Source of the DNA: Anoplolepis gracilipes
Taxonomy: Eukaryota; Arthropoda; Insecta; Hymenoptera; Formicidae
Direction of reading: 5' to 3'
Assembly (NCBI RefSeq): GCF_047496725.1
Contig: NC_132973.1
Span: 3,757,233-3,821,232 of the forward strand
Length of the DNA stretch: 64,000 bases
Part shown: positions 1 through 14,772 of the stretch, in pieces
Position numbering within the stretch: position 1 is the stretch's first letter
Layout of the letters: the number at the start of each line of letters is the position of its first letter
Notes under the pieces: model-generated
Databases searched by the model: none
Seen by the model: the letters and a program-made list of their open reading frames with translations, nothing else
Told to the model about the DNA's origin: nothing
Position numbers and translations under genes: made by a program

Positions 1-548
1 TACGGTGCACGAGAACGTAGCTCTCGACCTCCGATGCCGCATGCCGCATCTCGGTCGTCGGTCTCGCGGAATGCGCGCCGCGCCGTGTCGAGGAAGTCTA
101 TCCCCGCGATTGATCGCGCGCTTTCTCCGCGAGCCGAGAAAGTCGCAACACGATTTCGAGGCATTTTTTTCGGAAACAGTAACTGTTAATGTTCAAACAA
201 AGGATGCTGATTTTTCAAGCGTGAACAACTGCTCTTTGTCGGGATTTATAAAATTTGTAGAATTCAAATTAAATTAATATCACAGAAGAGAAATTATTGA
301 ATGATTATGCGTCAGCTTAATTTACATGTGTTGTGCGCGATAAATAGGAAATGTGTGATTGAAAAAATCTACAAAAAAGAATGGATTGATTTAACGACAA
401 CTGACTTAAGTAATTTTTTAATTTATTGGACAACATTTTTTAGAGAACAAAAAAAGAGAATATGTTTTTTATTGTATTTTTTCAATTTTAAAATTGATGT
501 TTTCTCATATTTTTAAACAATTAAAAATACTTATTGTACCATAGCTCA

Positions 549-660
549 TTAAAAAAATATTATTTTTTATAAATATTTTATATGAATGAAATAAGAGAAA
601 TGGCATTATATTTATCAAGATTTTTATAAATTATTGCATATGTAAAAGGAATAATCTGAA
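549..660. repeat. Dispersed AT-rich repeat, copy A
   Basis: About 100 bases that match 1483-1578 in direct orientation. Shared words include ATATTATT, TTTATAAA, TTTTATAT, GCATTATATTTATCAAG, and TAAAAG followed by AATAAT and TGAA. Type of repeat unknown. Confidence 0.6.
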
Positions 661-950
661 CTTCGCAAATAAGCATTCTTAACTTTTTTGTAACTTTTAT
701 ATCTGAATCTTTTTTTATATGTTGTTCTTTTTCGATTCGAGTTACTTTAATCGCAAATTGGTGGCTGGATTATTAGCGATCGACGCTTGGACAAACCCTC
801 GCGGAAAGGATTAATCCTGCTGTTCGGCCTTTTTGCCTTCCTTGCCGAGGAATTAAATGGAATCGTCAATCATCGGATTTATTGGGATACCTCGTTAATT
901 CCCTAAATTATCGAGCACCGCGGCTCATGGTAGGGGTTCTCGACAGTTTC

Positions 951-976
951 TTTTTTTTTTTTTTTTTTTTTTTTTT
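951..976. repeat. Poly-T run (26)
   Basis: Uninterrupted T homopolymer. No flanking target duplication was seen that would mark a retroposon tail. Confidence 0.9.
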
Positions 977-1482
977 ACTGAGAGATGATACACGGCTTCT
1001 CTTTGAGTGTATCGGAACATATTCAGAAGTGCCATCGATGAGAGACGTAAAAAAATTTGAGATTATTTCCTGTCACGGCCAATCGACTCGCACAGTTCGT
1101 GAAATTTGGCATTTACGATTTTTTATTTTCGGCAAGAACGATTAAGATGGTCGAGGAGTTAATTGTGATTGATGATTACATTTTGGGGCGCTAACTCAAG
1201 TCGAATTAACGACTTTTGGAAGTTGCCTACGGGTGAGGTAGGCTCGGCGAAAAATTGTCGGTTGTCATCAGCTAAACAATCACAGCTAATCAGTTAATTT
1301 CTCGATTTTTCGAATTTGATAGATAGTAAACATATTCCTTATTTTATTTATCTAAACAATTATTTATCACAAACTGCTTAAAATTATAATAATAAGTAAA
1401 ACAATTATAGTTATATAGCAATCAATTAATTATGTATTATAATTAAATCAATGATCAAAATCAAGGTTTCTTATTTTTCATT

Positions 1483-1578
1483 GAAAAGAAATATTATTCT
1501 TTATAAAAATTTTATATAAATAGCATTATATTTATCAAGGTTCTTTAAAATTTTTACGTATAAAAGAATAATGTGAAA
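1483..1578. repeat. Dispersed AT-rich repeat, copy B
   Basis: Direct-orientation partner of 549-660, with small gaps; the 17-base core GCATTATATTTATCAAG is identical. No coding capacity. Confidence 0.6.
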
Positions 1579-4500
1579 GAAAAATTATATAAAAAACGGA
1601 TTATTTTTATTTATATAAATTGTGCAAAACATTAATTAAATAACAGTAGTACAATACAGTAATTTTAATAGTATATTTTTTGCATCGGTTTGTTTGATAT
1701 ATAAAATACCACAAAGTTTTAGAGTCGGAAAGATTTTTTGCAAAACGCCGAAATGTAGTCTCATGCGGTCTATTGTGAATTCTAACAAGGTTTAACGCAA
1801 ACTAACGAGGGAACACAGCATCTAAGAGAACGTTACGATCCGACCTTAGACACAAAAAGTGCTCGAAAACGGTTGCAGCCGCGGTTAGTGCTTTAATAGT
1901 TCTCCCATCCGGTCCATCCGTGTGGCTCAGGATCTCTTAAGTGGCGGCATAGGTGCCTATAATAGGACCCCTATGTCTGGCCCTTCAGGCTATTCTAGTT
2001 TTCTTCGTGAATTCCGAGAGAGTGCCCGTAGATTTCACGATACGTCGTCGTAACTCTTTCGTTCCCTGTATTCGGGGAACCGATCGAGGACGATTGATTT
2101 ATCAGCTAAATTATGAAACCTCAGACACCGGCAGCTTTACGACGTCTAATTGCACCCACATATTTCGGCGCGATTGTAAAGTCAATTCTTTAACGATTAA
2201 CGATTTTAAATATTTCAGAAAATAATACTTCATTGAAAAAGAAAGAATTATATGTATTTATAATAAATAGATTTTTTCTCAAACATAGATTAAGGAAGTG
2301 CATCGTTACGTTAATATATAATTGGAAATGTTACTGTCGCGTAACGTAATATTGAGGTCATTGAATAATCGCTGGAAATCAATTTAGCCTAAATTACCAA
2401 AACCGGTTTAGCTGAAGTATTCTTAATTCGGTTAAAGAGTTTGCATTAAACGCGCGATCATTAAAATTTGAGAAGAAAAAAGCGAGGAGATGAGGCTGGC
2501 AGATATAACCAATCTGGGCGAACCTATATATCAGTACAGTGACCAATTTAGGAGCATTGTTTCTAGTTCCGCGAAGGCTGAATTCGTTTAACGAGAAAGA
2601 CCACCGCAAACAAGAAAAGAGAAATTGGAGAATTGAGGAAAGTCAAATATGCACGGACCGCAGAGAGAGCCATTCATCGAATCTCTCGAACTAATAAGTG
2701 GGTAACATGCAAAGTAGCATGTAAAAAAGCATGTAATTTATACAAATCTAAATTTTTTATTTCTGTAGACTATTGTAAATGTAAATGAAAATATTTAAAC
2801 TAAATAGGTTTGTTATATTATGAAACTATTATTACTGTTTAAACTCAATCAATATTTAAATTATTATTTGCATTATTACACGATGATACGCTTTCTCTCT
2901 AAAATTAAATTTAAACGTTTCATCGATGTTAATAAAATCTTTATTTAATTATACATATATATATATATATTGTATAATAGTAGTATACATATACATATAA
3001 TATTATTATATTATTGTCGCTTATTATATTATGACCATATTATTAATGAAAAAATTTCGCAAAGCGCACGTTGACGTGTATTTACTATTTACGCATCGCT
3101 TTCGCTCTCTTTCTTCACTTGTCGATATTTCCTAGAATATGAGAGTTGGAATGCAATTCCTGGTCTCATAACTTCGTTGAAAATCAGAGCCATTCTTCAT
3201 CAGGCATATACGCGCTCTCACACGGCAGCGAGCGTTAAATAAACGGCGTTAAAAAGGCATCACGCACATTCGTCCGCGCACGCAACCACCTGGAACAGCT
3301 CCCTCGTGTACTTAGGTGCGAATTCACCTGCAGGACGAACACACGAGACTCGCTCACAGACACGTGTATATACGCATATATATATATGTAGATATCTTGC
3401 AGCCGCGAATTCGCATATACGAACACGAGATAATGTTGCGTGCTCCTCTCCTCCCTTCTCTCTCTCTCAAGAAGATGCGTGGCTCGATGCGCACCGTGCT
3501 TATATACGTACGTTTGTGTCGGTGCAGTCCACGATGGCCTTGGCTCAATGTCGCATACTTGCCGACCTGGGGCTGCCAGGCCGGGCATGTATGCCTACGT
3601 TCCTACGAACACTGTACAACCTTTATGTACGCGCGCGAAATGGCTCGTCGCGACGTGAAGGGACGTTGTCGTGGAACGCGCGATATACCCGGGGGTCAGC
3701 CGGGGTCAACATACTTGTGAAACAAACTTGACCGCGGTGGCAGATGGACTATAATCGCTATCTGTCATGGCCGTCGCGAGAGCCTAAGAAGCACACGTTA
3801 CTTCATTCATTTATTAACTCTGAGAATATGCTTGGTTCCTCTTACGCGACTTTTTTTTTTTTTTCTTCTCGGTTACACGCACTACTTTTGTTTGAATATA
3901 ACTGGGGCAGACTTTTCTCGCGAGAATATTGCCTTGGCTCAGGTTCTATCTGGAAAAGTAGTACGTGTCTCTTTTTAATAACAGCAGAAGCAGTCTTTAT
4001 TAATGATAATAATATTCATTGCTCAATTTTCATTCTTGTTACAATGTATAATAAAACTGATAAATGTAATAACTGTATGAATCATTAGATGGACTTGGAT
4101 CATTAGAAGGATTTTTTTCAGAATCTCAGACCTAATTACCAAGATATATTTATTAATAATTAATTTAATATAATTATAAATTAATTTATGATATTAATTT
4201 AATATACGTATGTAAACGTTATGTCAATTTATTATCAAAAGTACATAAAATATTAGATTTATTTCGCAAGAAGTAATCTTGATAAGAAATTTTAACATAT
4301 TTCTTATCGTCACATAATCATCGCTTTTCCTGTAAACGACAATACAAAAAAAAAAAAAAAAAAACGATTTACGCATTACATTAAAAGTCACATTAAAAAG
4401 TATCAAACGTGTTCGACTAGCTCCATCAAATTCTCCGCGGTTGTTTATATACAAAAAAGCGTGATTATTTTACGGACAGATGCTACGATGTTGAAGACGA

Positions 4501-6070
4501 TGTACGAAGTATAAGCGGTTAATTTTCGCGAGAGGACGTTTATCGTCAAAGTGCGTTTTTTTCTATCAGTGTTCGAGGAAGCATTGCTTATATCATCCAT
4601 TACGATGGCATTGATCATTCTAAATAATAGCCGATAGGGATTGGGCGGTAGCTAGAGAGAGCGCAAGGCCATGTGTTTTCTGGGAAAAAGTAATACAGGC
4701 CTGACTTCTCTCCGTAAATCTGCGTGATTTATTCGCGATCTCCTCCGCGGCTTTAATTTTACGAGCAACTTCGATTTTTCATACATTCACGGATATACAT
4801 AGTCTCTTACCGTGGACAAGAGTACATAGAGCCCGTACATGCAAGTAAATATTTGAAGGAAAGCGAGGCTGGACCACCGGCGCACGTCATTAACATACCG
4901 ATCGCCAAACCCATACGCGGAATCAAAATAGTGTACGTGGCGTACGATAATTATGGTAAGCGTGGCGGCGCCAGCGGGGGAGAAGAAGGGATTCTTATTA
5001 ATCGTTCTTAATTCTGTGCCGATGGAATAGCGGTGGCAAGAAGCGTTTATGACACAGACACGGCATACCTCCGGATTCGAATCGCCGAACGAGAGGAATA
5101 ATAGCGCAAAAATATCAGGCCGATTTGAAGCTAATGATTTTTAACGACGCCTCGTTGATAACATCTGATTATCGAGACTTAAGCAACGAGAAATTCCAGC
5201 AGATATTAGTCTCAAAAGAAATCTTTTCTTCCTTATTTATTTTAATTATTTTAAATGTCTTTCAGTTTATTTACTTTATTTTTAAATGTCTTTTAGTTTG
5301 TAAAAATATTTATTATGCAATAATTATTATGAATATAGCTTCTATTTTTATAATTTTACGGTAGAAAAGAAAATTTTACTTTTTTTATAATATTAATAAT
5401 GGACTGCAAAGTCAAATCACAAGTGATGCAATATTTCTTGATGTTCTTCTGTTTATTCGAAATTTAACTATTTAATCTGATTTATAACAGTAATATGTTA
5501 GCAACAAGTAGTAATATCTTTAAAGTGTCAATACACTATTCCCGCATAAGCATTCGTACTTGACTTGGAAATGAGAAGTGAGTATCGCTACAAGGGTTAT
5601 TACTACTGTCTGTGTTTCACGAGAACGTCCCGTTGCACGTACCCGCAATTGTACCGGATATGGAGAGCGTGAAATGATTATAGATCTGTCGCTTTGGGCC
5701 TGCCAAATTACAGGCCTCGGGGTGAGAGGCGTATGCGTGAAGAAACGCAGGGCGATATATATACGTTTGCGAGCGGTTACATCCGCGCCCTGAACACTGT
5801 GCGTATGCGTGCATACACGCATGACGATAAGTAAGATCGGGCGGAAACGGTAGTGCGCGGATTAAAACACGAGTTTGTTTTACTCTGGAATAGATTGCGC
5901 CCAACACGAAAGCGAGAAAATTATTCGTCCTTTCGGATCGCTTATAAGATCATCTGATTACGCATTCACGCAATTTAATGGAAATTTACTTGAGGACATC
6001 AATTCAAAGTCATAATAATTTTAAGTACTGTATATCATTTTTTCTATTTTATATATACTATATATTGTAT

Positions 6071-6255
<185 letters not shown>

Positions 6256-6648
6256 TATATTTGATTTAAGTGTATACATTCAGTTATTTTATAATAGAGT
6301 TAAGTACTTGAGTAAGTACTCAGATACTTAAATAATAGTTGTAAAAATGTTTTGTTGAATTAAAGTTATTTCGTTTAAAAATACCTATATATAACTTAAA
6401 CAAAAATCGTAAATTATTTTTTGTACATCCAAGACAGTTTTCATCAAGGATATTTTGTTTTTTTATTCATATCTAAAAGCAATATAAATGACAATAACTT
6501 ATGAACTGTTGAAAGTAAACGATATAAATATTCTACACATATATTGGGTATTATATTATATAATGCTCCAAATTAATTAAACAACCTGCAGTTTAGTTAG
6601 CAAAATGCTAGCGGGATATTCTGTATTCTATGCTTCCGATAGCTTTTT

Positions 6649-6651
<3 letters not shown>

Positions 6652-6742
<91 letters not shown>
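6652..6742. repeat. (CT)45 microsatellite
   Basis: About 91 bases of uninterrupted CT/TC repeat. Open frames running through it (serine-leucine or arginine-glutamate repeats) are artefacts. Confidence 0.97.
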
Positions 6743-6744
<2 letters not shown>

Positions 6745-9700
6745 CTATTAACATACGCCCGCTATTGTTGAAAGATGTGTAGGTGAATGGGGAATCGGCA
6801 CACACGGGAAACTTCCGCAGCTCCATTTCCATCGACCGCTAGATCACTGTTTCAGCGCCGTAATAGTAGCGGAAGACAAAGAGCCCGCGATATGTCGGTA
6901 AGAGAGACGCGAGGACTTCCGCGTAAGAAGTTATTAATTGCGGCCCTCGTTAACGGCATCGCGATTGTAGGAACGAGCGTGTGTGAAAAGAGTGGAAGTC
7001 GGGCAAACCGTACGAGTTACGTCACTAGCCGCGATTGTACCAATCTGCTCGGTGACGTGTGAGAACCACTTTTGATGAAACGCTCGTTTATCCGAAAAAC
7101 CGATTGTTTGTCGACAATCGATACGCAATAGTAGATTGCAGGATGCATGAATGTGATTTTTGTCTCGAATCGCTAATCTTTCTCGATTGGTTTAGATAAC
7201 ATTTTGAGAAATCCTCCGAATACTATTATGATATAGTTTCTAAAAAACACAGAATAAGATGGGCTAAGTCAAGCGCAACAAACTTAAAATTTTTTATTAT
7301 TACTTAATATTTATTATTTAATAATAATTTTATATTATTTATTAGAGCGTATTGTTCTTTTTTAATTAAAAGATTTTTTGTACAGATATTTTATTTATTT
7401 GCGTAATGTTTGCCATGCTTAGCTCTCATTAGACCATTTTTCACTGTATGTTTTACATATTATTTATTAGAGCTTTTTTTATTTTTATTGTTTGAAACTA
7501 TGTACATATACATATATAATTGCACATTAGACTTTCATATAATTATTCCGTTTAATTTTGCAGTAAATCTATATCATATACGTATGGCAAAATAGCAATT
7601 TTCGGTTATAAATGCTAAATTATGTTCTCGATTATACGGAAATTTTCATCCATTTTTATTTACTCACATTTATTATGTCGCTTTTTCTTCGATAAGAAAG
7701 GAGGAATTTTTAATAGTTGCGCGTGTGTGTGAGCAAAGAGATTCAATACCATCAGTAGAAATCATCTAAAGTTTCAGTCATAATTTCCGTTAACGATAGC
7801 GATAATTTAGTAACATTACACACGGCATTATTAATTCGAGCATCGAGATGATAGCGAATGTCGGGACGATAAGTATTCTCAAGCACCGTGACGGCCGCGT
7901 ACTTTCATTGGAATGTGGAAGAGCCTTTAACTATTAATTAAATTAACGCTCGAATAAGCAGGACATACGAGAAGGAAGCGAAATGTAGAATGTTTTCTCA
8001 TTCTCCACTCTCGTTCGTTCAATCGGCGAAACGAAAGAATGGACAAATAAACGATGGCGAGTCATGCAAATGGAAAGAAGCGGCAAGTGTCTGATGTTCA
8101 AATCGTTTTATTTCCTGTAAAGAATTAAATAGAAAGTAATTGAAGCCTCCCAGTCACAATGTTTAATTTCTCACACAAGTATTATATTATAAAACAGCTC
8201 ACGTTAAACTTTTTTGAGCGAGAACTTGATGAAAGAAATATAATTTAAAAATGAAACACAAACATTGTGAATATTCAATGATAAATAATTTAACAATGAA
8301 ATCATAAATTAAATTTATTGTTCACAAAATTAATTCTTTGAAAATTTTGTTTTCGATTTATTTATTTATTTTTTTATAATTAATTTGATAAGAAATTACT
8401 ATAATTTTCATTATTAAATATTTTTGTTATCTATTATTATAAAAAAAAATCTTAATTAATCGAAATTGTTGTCAATCTAGTATATAAATTAGCTCTAGAT
8501 CGCTAGATCTATCTAATATATGTATGCAAATCTACCATGTAGATTATATAGATCGCTAAATTGCTTCATTTAAATTTATTCATCGATCCATGAAATTCTT
8601 TTTTTTTTAACTTTATGATGGTTGAAATACAACGATCTGAAATTAAATTAATAAGCGTATACATATGTACACAAATATACTTTCCCTCTGTATCTCTGTA
8701 CATGTATGCGATTTTCTTTTATTTGCCTATGGAGAAAACGAGCAAATAAAATTGTTAACATGTATCTAGTGTGATTTTCACCGATAAAATGTATGAAATA
8801 GCGAGCTGTGGAATTTGCCGGAAGTTACGTGAGACGCAGATTATTATCGATGAGATAAACGATGACGATCAGCCGACGGAGTGAAAGTCGACCTGTATCT
8901 CTATCTTTATTTCCGTCAATTCACCGTTCATTATTATCGTCTTTTCTCCTCAGACATTGATATTCTTCGTGAATAAAATTACCAGCAACAAAAAATCATA
9001 AAGATGAATAAGACAGATTTGTTTAACTCATACAAAGTACACATATAGTCTCCTTTAATACGTTGCCATCTTCTATCAATTATAATGAATATTATATAAG
9101 AACGTATATTTCATTTTATTTAATTTAAACTCTTACAAAAATCATATTACATTGAACTTTTTTAATATAAATATTGTTTCAAAAATCATCTTCGATTATA
9201 AGATGAAGTAATTTCGATTTTTTTCAAGCTGTTTGCTGTGGCAACATAGTAATTTTCTAAGTCTAGAATCTGATCTCTGAGCGTACAATCTAATTGTCAA
9301 TTTTCTAATTCCCATTTGAATTGAATCCAACAATCTTAACTAAAATTACACCTTTGTAAAATCGAGCAACGCTTGTTGGCTCTGCCGGAAACCTTCTTGT
9401 GGTTGCCGAAAAGGTAATCGACGTAAGTGCACCTTGCTACATCAGCTCGCTGCAACATGTTCGTAGCTGGATCGGGGTCTCGTTTCTGCAGAGGACGTGA
9501 TAAGTGAATCGAGCTGGGTTGCACAACCTCTCCCTCTCTCCTTGTTCCCTCCCTTCCTCGAGTCCTCTGTTGCATCGGACGACGGGGAAGAGGAGAACAC
9601 AACACGAGAATACAACCTGCACTCCTGTCTAATGAATAGTTGGGTCAGGCTGCTGCCTCGGTAAATGCTGAGAATTAACCGTCTACTTCTTGACATTTTG

Positions 9701-10896
9701 CTCGGAAGAAGATCCTCTCCTCTCGCAGAGAGTCTTTCTCGCGATCTGTCTAGTCTTGCCGCATATATACTGTCTTTAATCCTTTCCTCTTTCCTTTATT
9801 GCCGGTCGTTAGATCGCACGAAGCGATAACGGTTTAAGAACGCGAAGCAAACTCGGGCGAATCCGAAAATCAAGTTGTCTTTTCAATAAGAATCAGAATT
9901 AGGAAATTAGCACTAAAGTGTTCAGCGAAAAATATCTTGTATGTTGCCATATTCAATATTATCTGCAATATATTTAGTTTCAAGATTTTTCAAACATTTT
10001 TCACATTTTTACAGGAAATTATAAAAGCAAATACTAATGAATGAAATTAACTAACAGAACAATTTACGTCACTGAATTATTACATATTTAGATTGTGTAC
10101 AAGAAATAACGTGCAAAGATATTTCTTTATTTATTTATCAAAAAATATTCATTCATTAACATATTATTTTGTTTGCTATCTATTTTTAATTAAATATTTT
10201 TAATTAATTAATACTAAGTTTTATTTCTAAGTAAATTTTTTTTTTCTTAAATATTAATCGAAATTTTTCGTCAACTATTCTAAATAATTATTAAACCTCA
10301 TTTGAATGTATGGCACATGTTGCTATATTTAGTTTGTTTGTCATAACAAATGGTTTAATAAATAAATAGTAGTGGCGCTGAAACAGATACATGCGATACA
10401 GACAAAAAAGAATATTATTATTGCTTTGAATTATATTAGCCCACTATTAGCCTTCCTCTCCCATATTCATCAACATTATACGATGATAACACTAATAGCC
10501 AAAACTTAATGATTCTAATAAAAACTGAAATTCATTTACCGCGAACCGTGCGAAAGGAGGGATCCTCTGTTCGATCTCTTCTCTCTTCGTGGTTTATCAC
10601 CTTTCGTCTCATTTATCGCAGGTCGTTAGATATAGCGACTGCGAGATAATGGAAGAAAAGACGCCGATGTGCGTTTACCTGAAGTGGTCCGAGATTAAAC
10701 GCAGGACAGAGAGGATCGGCCGCTTAATAGTCGAATCTCTTTTTTCGTGATGGAAGCAGAACGCATGTAGTTGCGATACATAACTGGTTTCTCAAAGAAA
10801 CGATCGCGCTCCACGTGCGTCTAATTCCCGGAATCTCATCGGTGTCGAATGAAAAACGAGCAAAATACGATAAATACGCCTCTTGGTTCGCGTGCT

Positions 10897-10946
<50 letters not shown>

Positions 10947-12368
10947 CATCTCAGCATCTGTTATCCGCGCACTATGCATATATATATATGTGTTTTGCAC
11001 ACCACACTGAATATACACAAATCTGGCACCTTGATTTAATACCATATCGAGCCTTTGAATTAGCATAACCCGGACGAGAAACGCAGTCAAGGCGCAAAAT
11101 AGCCCGAAATAAAATCGAAGACTAAACGTGATCGTGATCTAATGGCCTTGGTATTCTATGTGAGCGAGAGTGGCACTTCGTATGGTATCTCAAATTGCGG
11201 AATATCGCAATGATCAATTTGCGCGCAATTCGCTTGAGCAATTTTATGCACATCCGTTTGCGCAGTTTTATGAATATTTGCATGATTATTCAGAATAACA
11301 CTCTGCTTCAACTAGTTTCTACATAGTTTAACACTGAAAAAATATGAAATAGGTTTTTAAATCACACCTAAACAAATAGCTTGACGGAAAAAAATGTAAT
11401 GCAAATTTTTGAATAAATTTTTAATCAATTCATCAAACCTTTAATAAATCACATTTGTGTGTGTTTTTTTAAGTACGATATGCGTACGATCGAGTCTGGC
11501 GAAATGACGATGATAGCGAAACGACAGGCTATCCATGTTGTATGCACAATCACACCTCCTACGCGAGGCCTGTAAAAACTTATTGGTTATATCGGACACA
11601 TTTCAACAAGCGAAAGGCGGTCATCACGATTATACGTTGTCGAGCACTCGAACAAATAACTCAATAACGAAAATACGTCCTACACGCGTGCCATTAACCT
11701 TTTTAAAAGTTCGTCACGACAGGCGTTTTGCAATTCGAGCCATTTGTAACATGGACCAGTCAAGTGAAAGTGCTCTTTTGTTGTACAAATAATAATTCTG
11801 TCAGTTGTCTCTCTTCTCTTGTATCGTTCTCATAAAAGAAATGATAATGAGAAAAGATAATGAGCAATGCATAATTATGTTTACTCTTTGACAAGGTTCA
11901 AAATTTTATTAAAAATATTGATATACGTGTAATAAATATTTAAATATAAAATATACGCGTGCTTTTATTAACACAAAAAATAAGTATTTTAACTAATTAT
12001 TGAACGATTGTTTTTACTTCGCATAACAAAGTTTTAATTACTGAGTAAACGTTCCTTTGTTTCAGTTTTCGGCATATTAAAATGAACAAAATAATCGTAA
12101 TACAACAGAAGAAATGTTAGAAACAAATTAGTATTTTAAAGACAAATAAATAAAAAAAATAATCGAAAATAAAAAATATATCTAGTTTCATAATAATATA
12201 AATTCAAGGAAAAAAATATACATGCATTTACAGATTTTGATTTAAAAAATTAGTTAAAAGAGAAATTCAAAAATTAGTTTTGTTTTGTTTTAGTTTGCTA
12301 AATTGAAATGTTCACACAAATCTTAAATGCTACTGCAATAAGTAGACTATCTACAAATCGCGACTGGG
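6743..12368. other. No gene recognised: mostly AT-rich
   Basis: A CpG-rich patch at 6780-7080 and moderate patches near 9360-9900 and 10540-10850 separate AT-rich blocks. Open frames are short and without recognisable motifs. Confidence 0.6.
10896..10947. repeat. (CT)n microsatellite with TTT interruptions
   Basis: CT-rich tract of about 50 bases, interrupted twice by TTT. Confidence 0.92.
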
Positions 12369-12925
12369 TAATTAATGTATGTGTGAAACTGACGTCTCAC
12401 TTCATAGAAACTCATTAATTGTTGAAGAGAGAGTTCTGGCTTTATTTTTAATAACTCTCGAATTCTTGATAGATTAAATAAATAGTTTTGGTTATTAAGT
12501 AAAAAAAATAGTTTAGAACAAATTGACGTTTAATAAATATTCTAATAATTACGCATAAAACTCTGGCTAGAAATAATTGCGGAATAACACGAAATCTCAT
12601 TTAAAATCGATAAAACTATCGAAATATGAGTTTAATTCGGCAACATAATTTGTTTAATTAATATTCTAATAATTTTTACCCATAGAACTTTTTGTAGAAC
12701 TATTGTGAAACTCTCACGCGCTTAAAATCTAACAAGAAAAACTGAAAAAATTGACGAACAAAGTGAGACGTAGCTTTTAGCATTTGGAGTCTCAGTTTAT
12801 CTAAACTATATTTTTTTTAATTTAATGGCCAGAACTATCTATTTAATCTATCAAAACTTTAAAACTCTCAACAATTAATGAGTTTCCACAAAGTGAGACG
12901 TCAACTTCACACACATGTAATTAAT
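12369..12925. mobile_element. Non-autonomous DNA transposon-like element with long terminal inverted repeats
   Basis: The left arm (about 12369-12517) and right arm (about 12800-12925) are imperfect inverted repeats. Both carry TGACGTCTCACTT, then GAAACTCATTAATTGTTGA, then TTGATAGATTAAATA, then an A-run and TAGTTTAGA. The left arm has about 30 extra bases in its middle. Both ends are bordered by TAATTAAT (12369-12376 and 12918-12925), which could be an 8-base target duplication (hAT-like), or a TTAA or TA duplication. The interior (12518-12799) has no transposase frame but has imperfect direct repeats around ATATTCTAATAATT and an internal second copy of ACAAAGTGAGACGT near 12762. It looks like a MITE of unassigned superfamily. 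Confidence 0.78.
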
Positions 12926-13737
12926 GCCTTATAAATTTCGCGATGGCACGTCACGTTGATTCACTCGAGTGCACGAGTTCGCTTTCACGTGTGGGCAACT
13001 GCGTAACGAGATTAAGGTCGGTGTCATGCTCTTCGTGTGCATAGGTTGCATTCGATTGCATAAGTTCCAGCACAGATGTACCGAATAAAACAGTCTCATT
13101 ATAAACTTAGACTAAAGGCGCATTTCTTTAAAGACGTATTTTTTTTCTCTGAAAAAATGAGAAATATCAAGTGCATTAATACGTTCGCCGAAAGTGTGTT
13201 TCTTTGTTGTGTCCACACATAATTGTAACATATAATTTCGAGAGCACGCCACGTCAAATAAAAGACAAAAGAAATTTAAAAACTAGAATTTTCTTATCTT
13301 TTTTTTATTTTAATTTAGCAAATAATTTAGAATGTGCAATTTTATTTTATATTCAATTTTATTTTATTTCAACACAAATGTTGCAAATAACAATTTAAAT
13401 ATTTTAAAAAGAAAAAGAACATATATATCACAATTATTTATATAAATATTTTTACAAATTAAACCAACAGCATTATTAAGAATTTCTTGTAAATAAGGAT
13501 TTTCAATGAACAACTTTAATATATAGCGCTGGTTTTGCGTCCTCTCGAATAATGCATTCTAATGTACATACGTATCTAGTAAAATGTTGGGGCGATGGAC
13601 TTCGGTTCCGCTTCTCGCGAAGAGACGGCAAAGTCTCAACCGTCGACCATGATTTTCGCTCGCTCTTGTAATTTACGGCGGGACGTTCGTTATCGTCGAG
13701 AAAATGTTTTCTCCCTTCGTACGCATTTAATTACTCT

Positions 13738-13754
13738 CGCGCGCGCGCGCGCGC
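13738..13754. repeat. (CG)8 tract
   Basis: Alternating CG run leading into ACACGC. Intact CG runs of this kind suggest an unmethylated CpG-rich patch. Confidence 0.85.
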
Positions 13755-14673
13755 ACACGCGGCAGGTAGTGAGATTAGCATGCCGACGATCGGCGTCGTG
13801 TCAGACCGTTCGGGGGAGAGCGGCAGGGACGCGACTTCTCTCTTAACGTGGAATTATATAATAATGAATGAGGGAACACGAGTACGGGCGCAGGCAGATA
13901 CGTCTCTATCGCGGCCTTCGTCGTTACTCATTAATTGTAACGTGGATTGATCAACGAGATTAAGGAAAGTTTGAGCAAAAAGTTGTGTATTAGCTGATGC
14001 GAGGAACAACCATATTTTTTCATTTGCCTTGTTAATGAAGAAGCTATTGATTGATGAAACTTTTCATCTAGTATAAATATAATATAAACGCGAACGACCA
14101 GACAAAATAACTTCCAAAGCGCAATCTGAAACTAAATAATATAATTTTGCGTAAATTTAATTTGCAAAAAGTAAAAGGCTTCGGATTCGATGTATTAACA
14201 TTTGTGTTTGATGTATTTATTTTATAATTTAATGATTTAAAAATACCAAACAGGATATCACATAATGACTTGATTAATTGAATCTAAATGAGTTTGAGAA
14301 ATGGATGGAGGTTGAAAAAAGCAACTGAGAATAAAATCTAGAAATTAATCATTGTTTTCTTTTTTTCTAATCTTCTCGAGAACGAATGGATCTCTTTCGC
14401 TTATAACTCGTATCGCGTTTAAACAGTGGGCAAATTATTATAATTTCATGACCACTGCTGCTCGGCGCAGCACGAGTAATCGCCAATCGCGTCGGACACA
14501 GTCACAGACCACGACGACGAATCGACAAAGACTACGACTACGATGAATCGAGTCGGCGTTATCATCGGACGAATACATACTTTGATTAATGCAACATCAA
14601 TTCTCGGTACGTAGGAGATAGGAAATCCAGCCGGACGAAATTACAGCAATAACAATCTCGTCGCGCGCTTGCC

Positions 14674-14675
<2 letters not shown>

Positions 14676-14737
<62 letters not shown>

Positions 14738-14772
14738 AAGAGAAAGAGGAGGGAATAAAGAAAGAGAGGAAA

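Noticed and set aside
3306..3731. 141-codon plus-strand open frame in a CpG-rich patch
   Set aside because: Several frames on both strands are open over the same bases, the product is Arg/Thr/Tyr-rich without motifs, and composition explains it.
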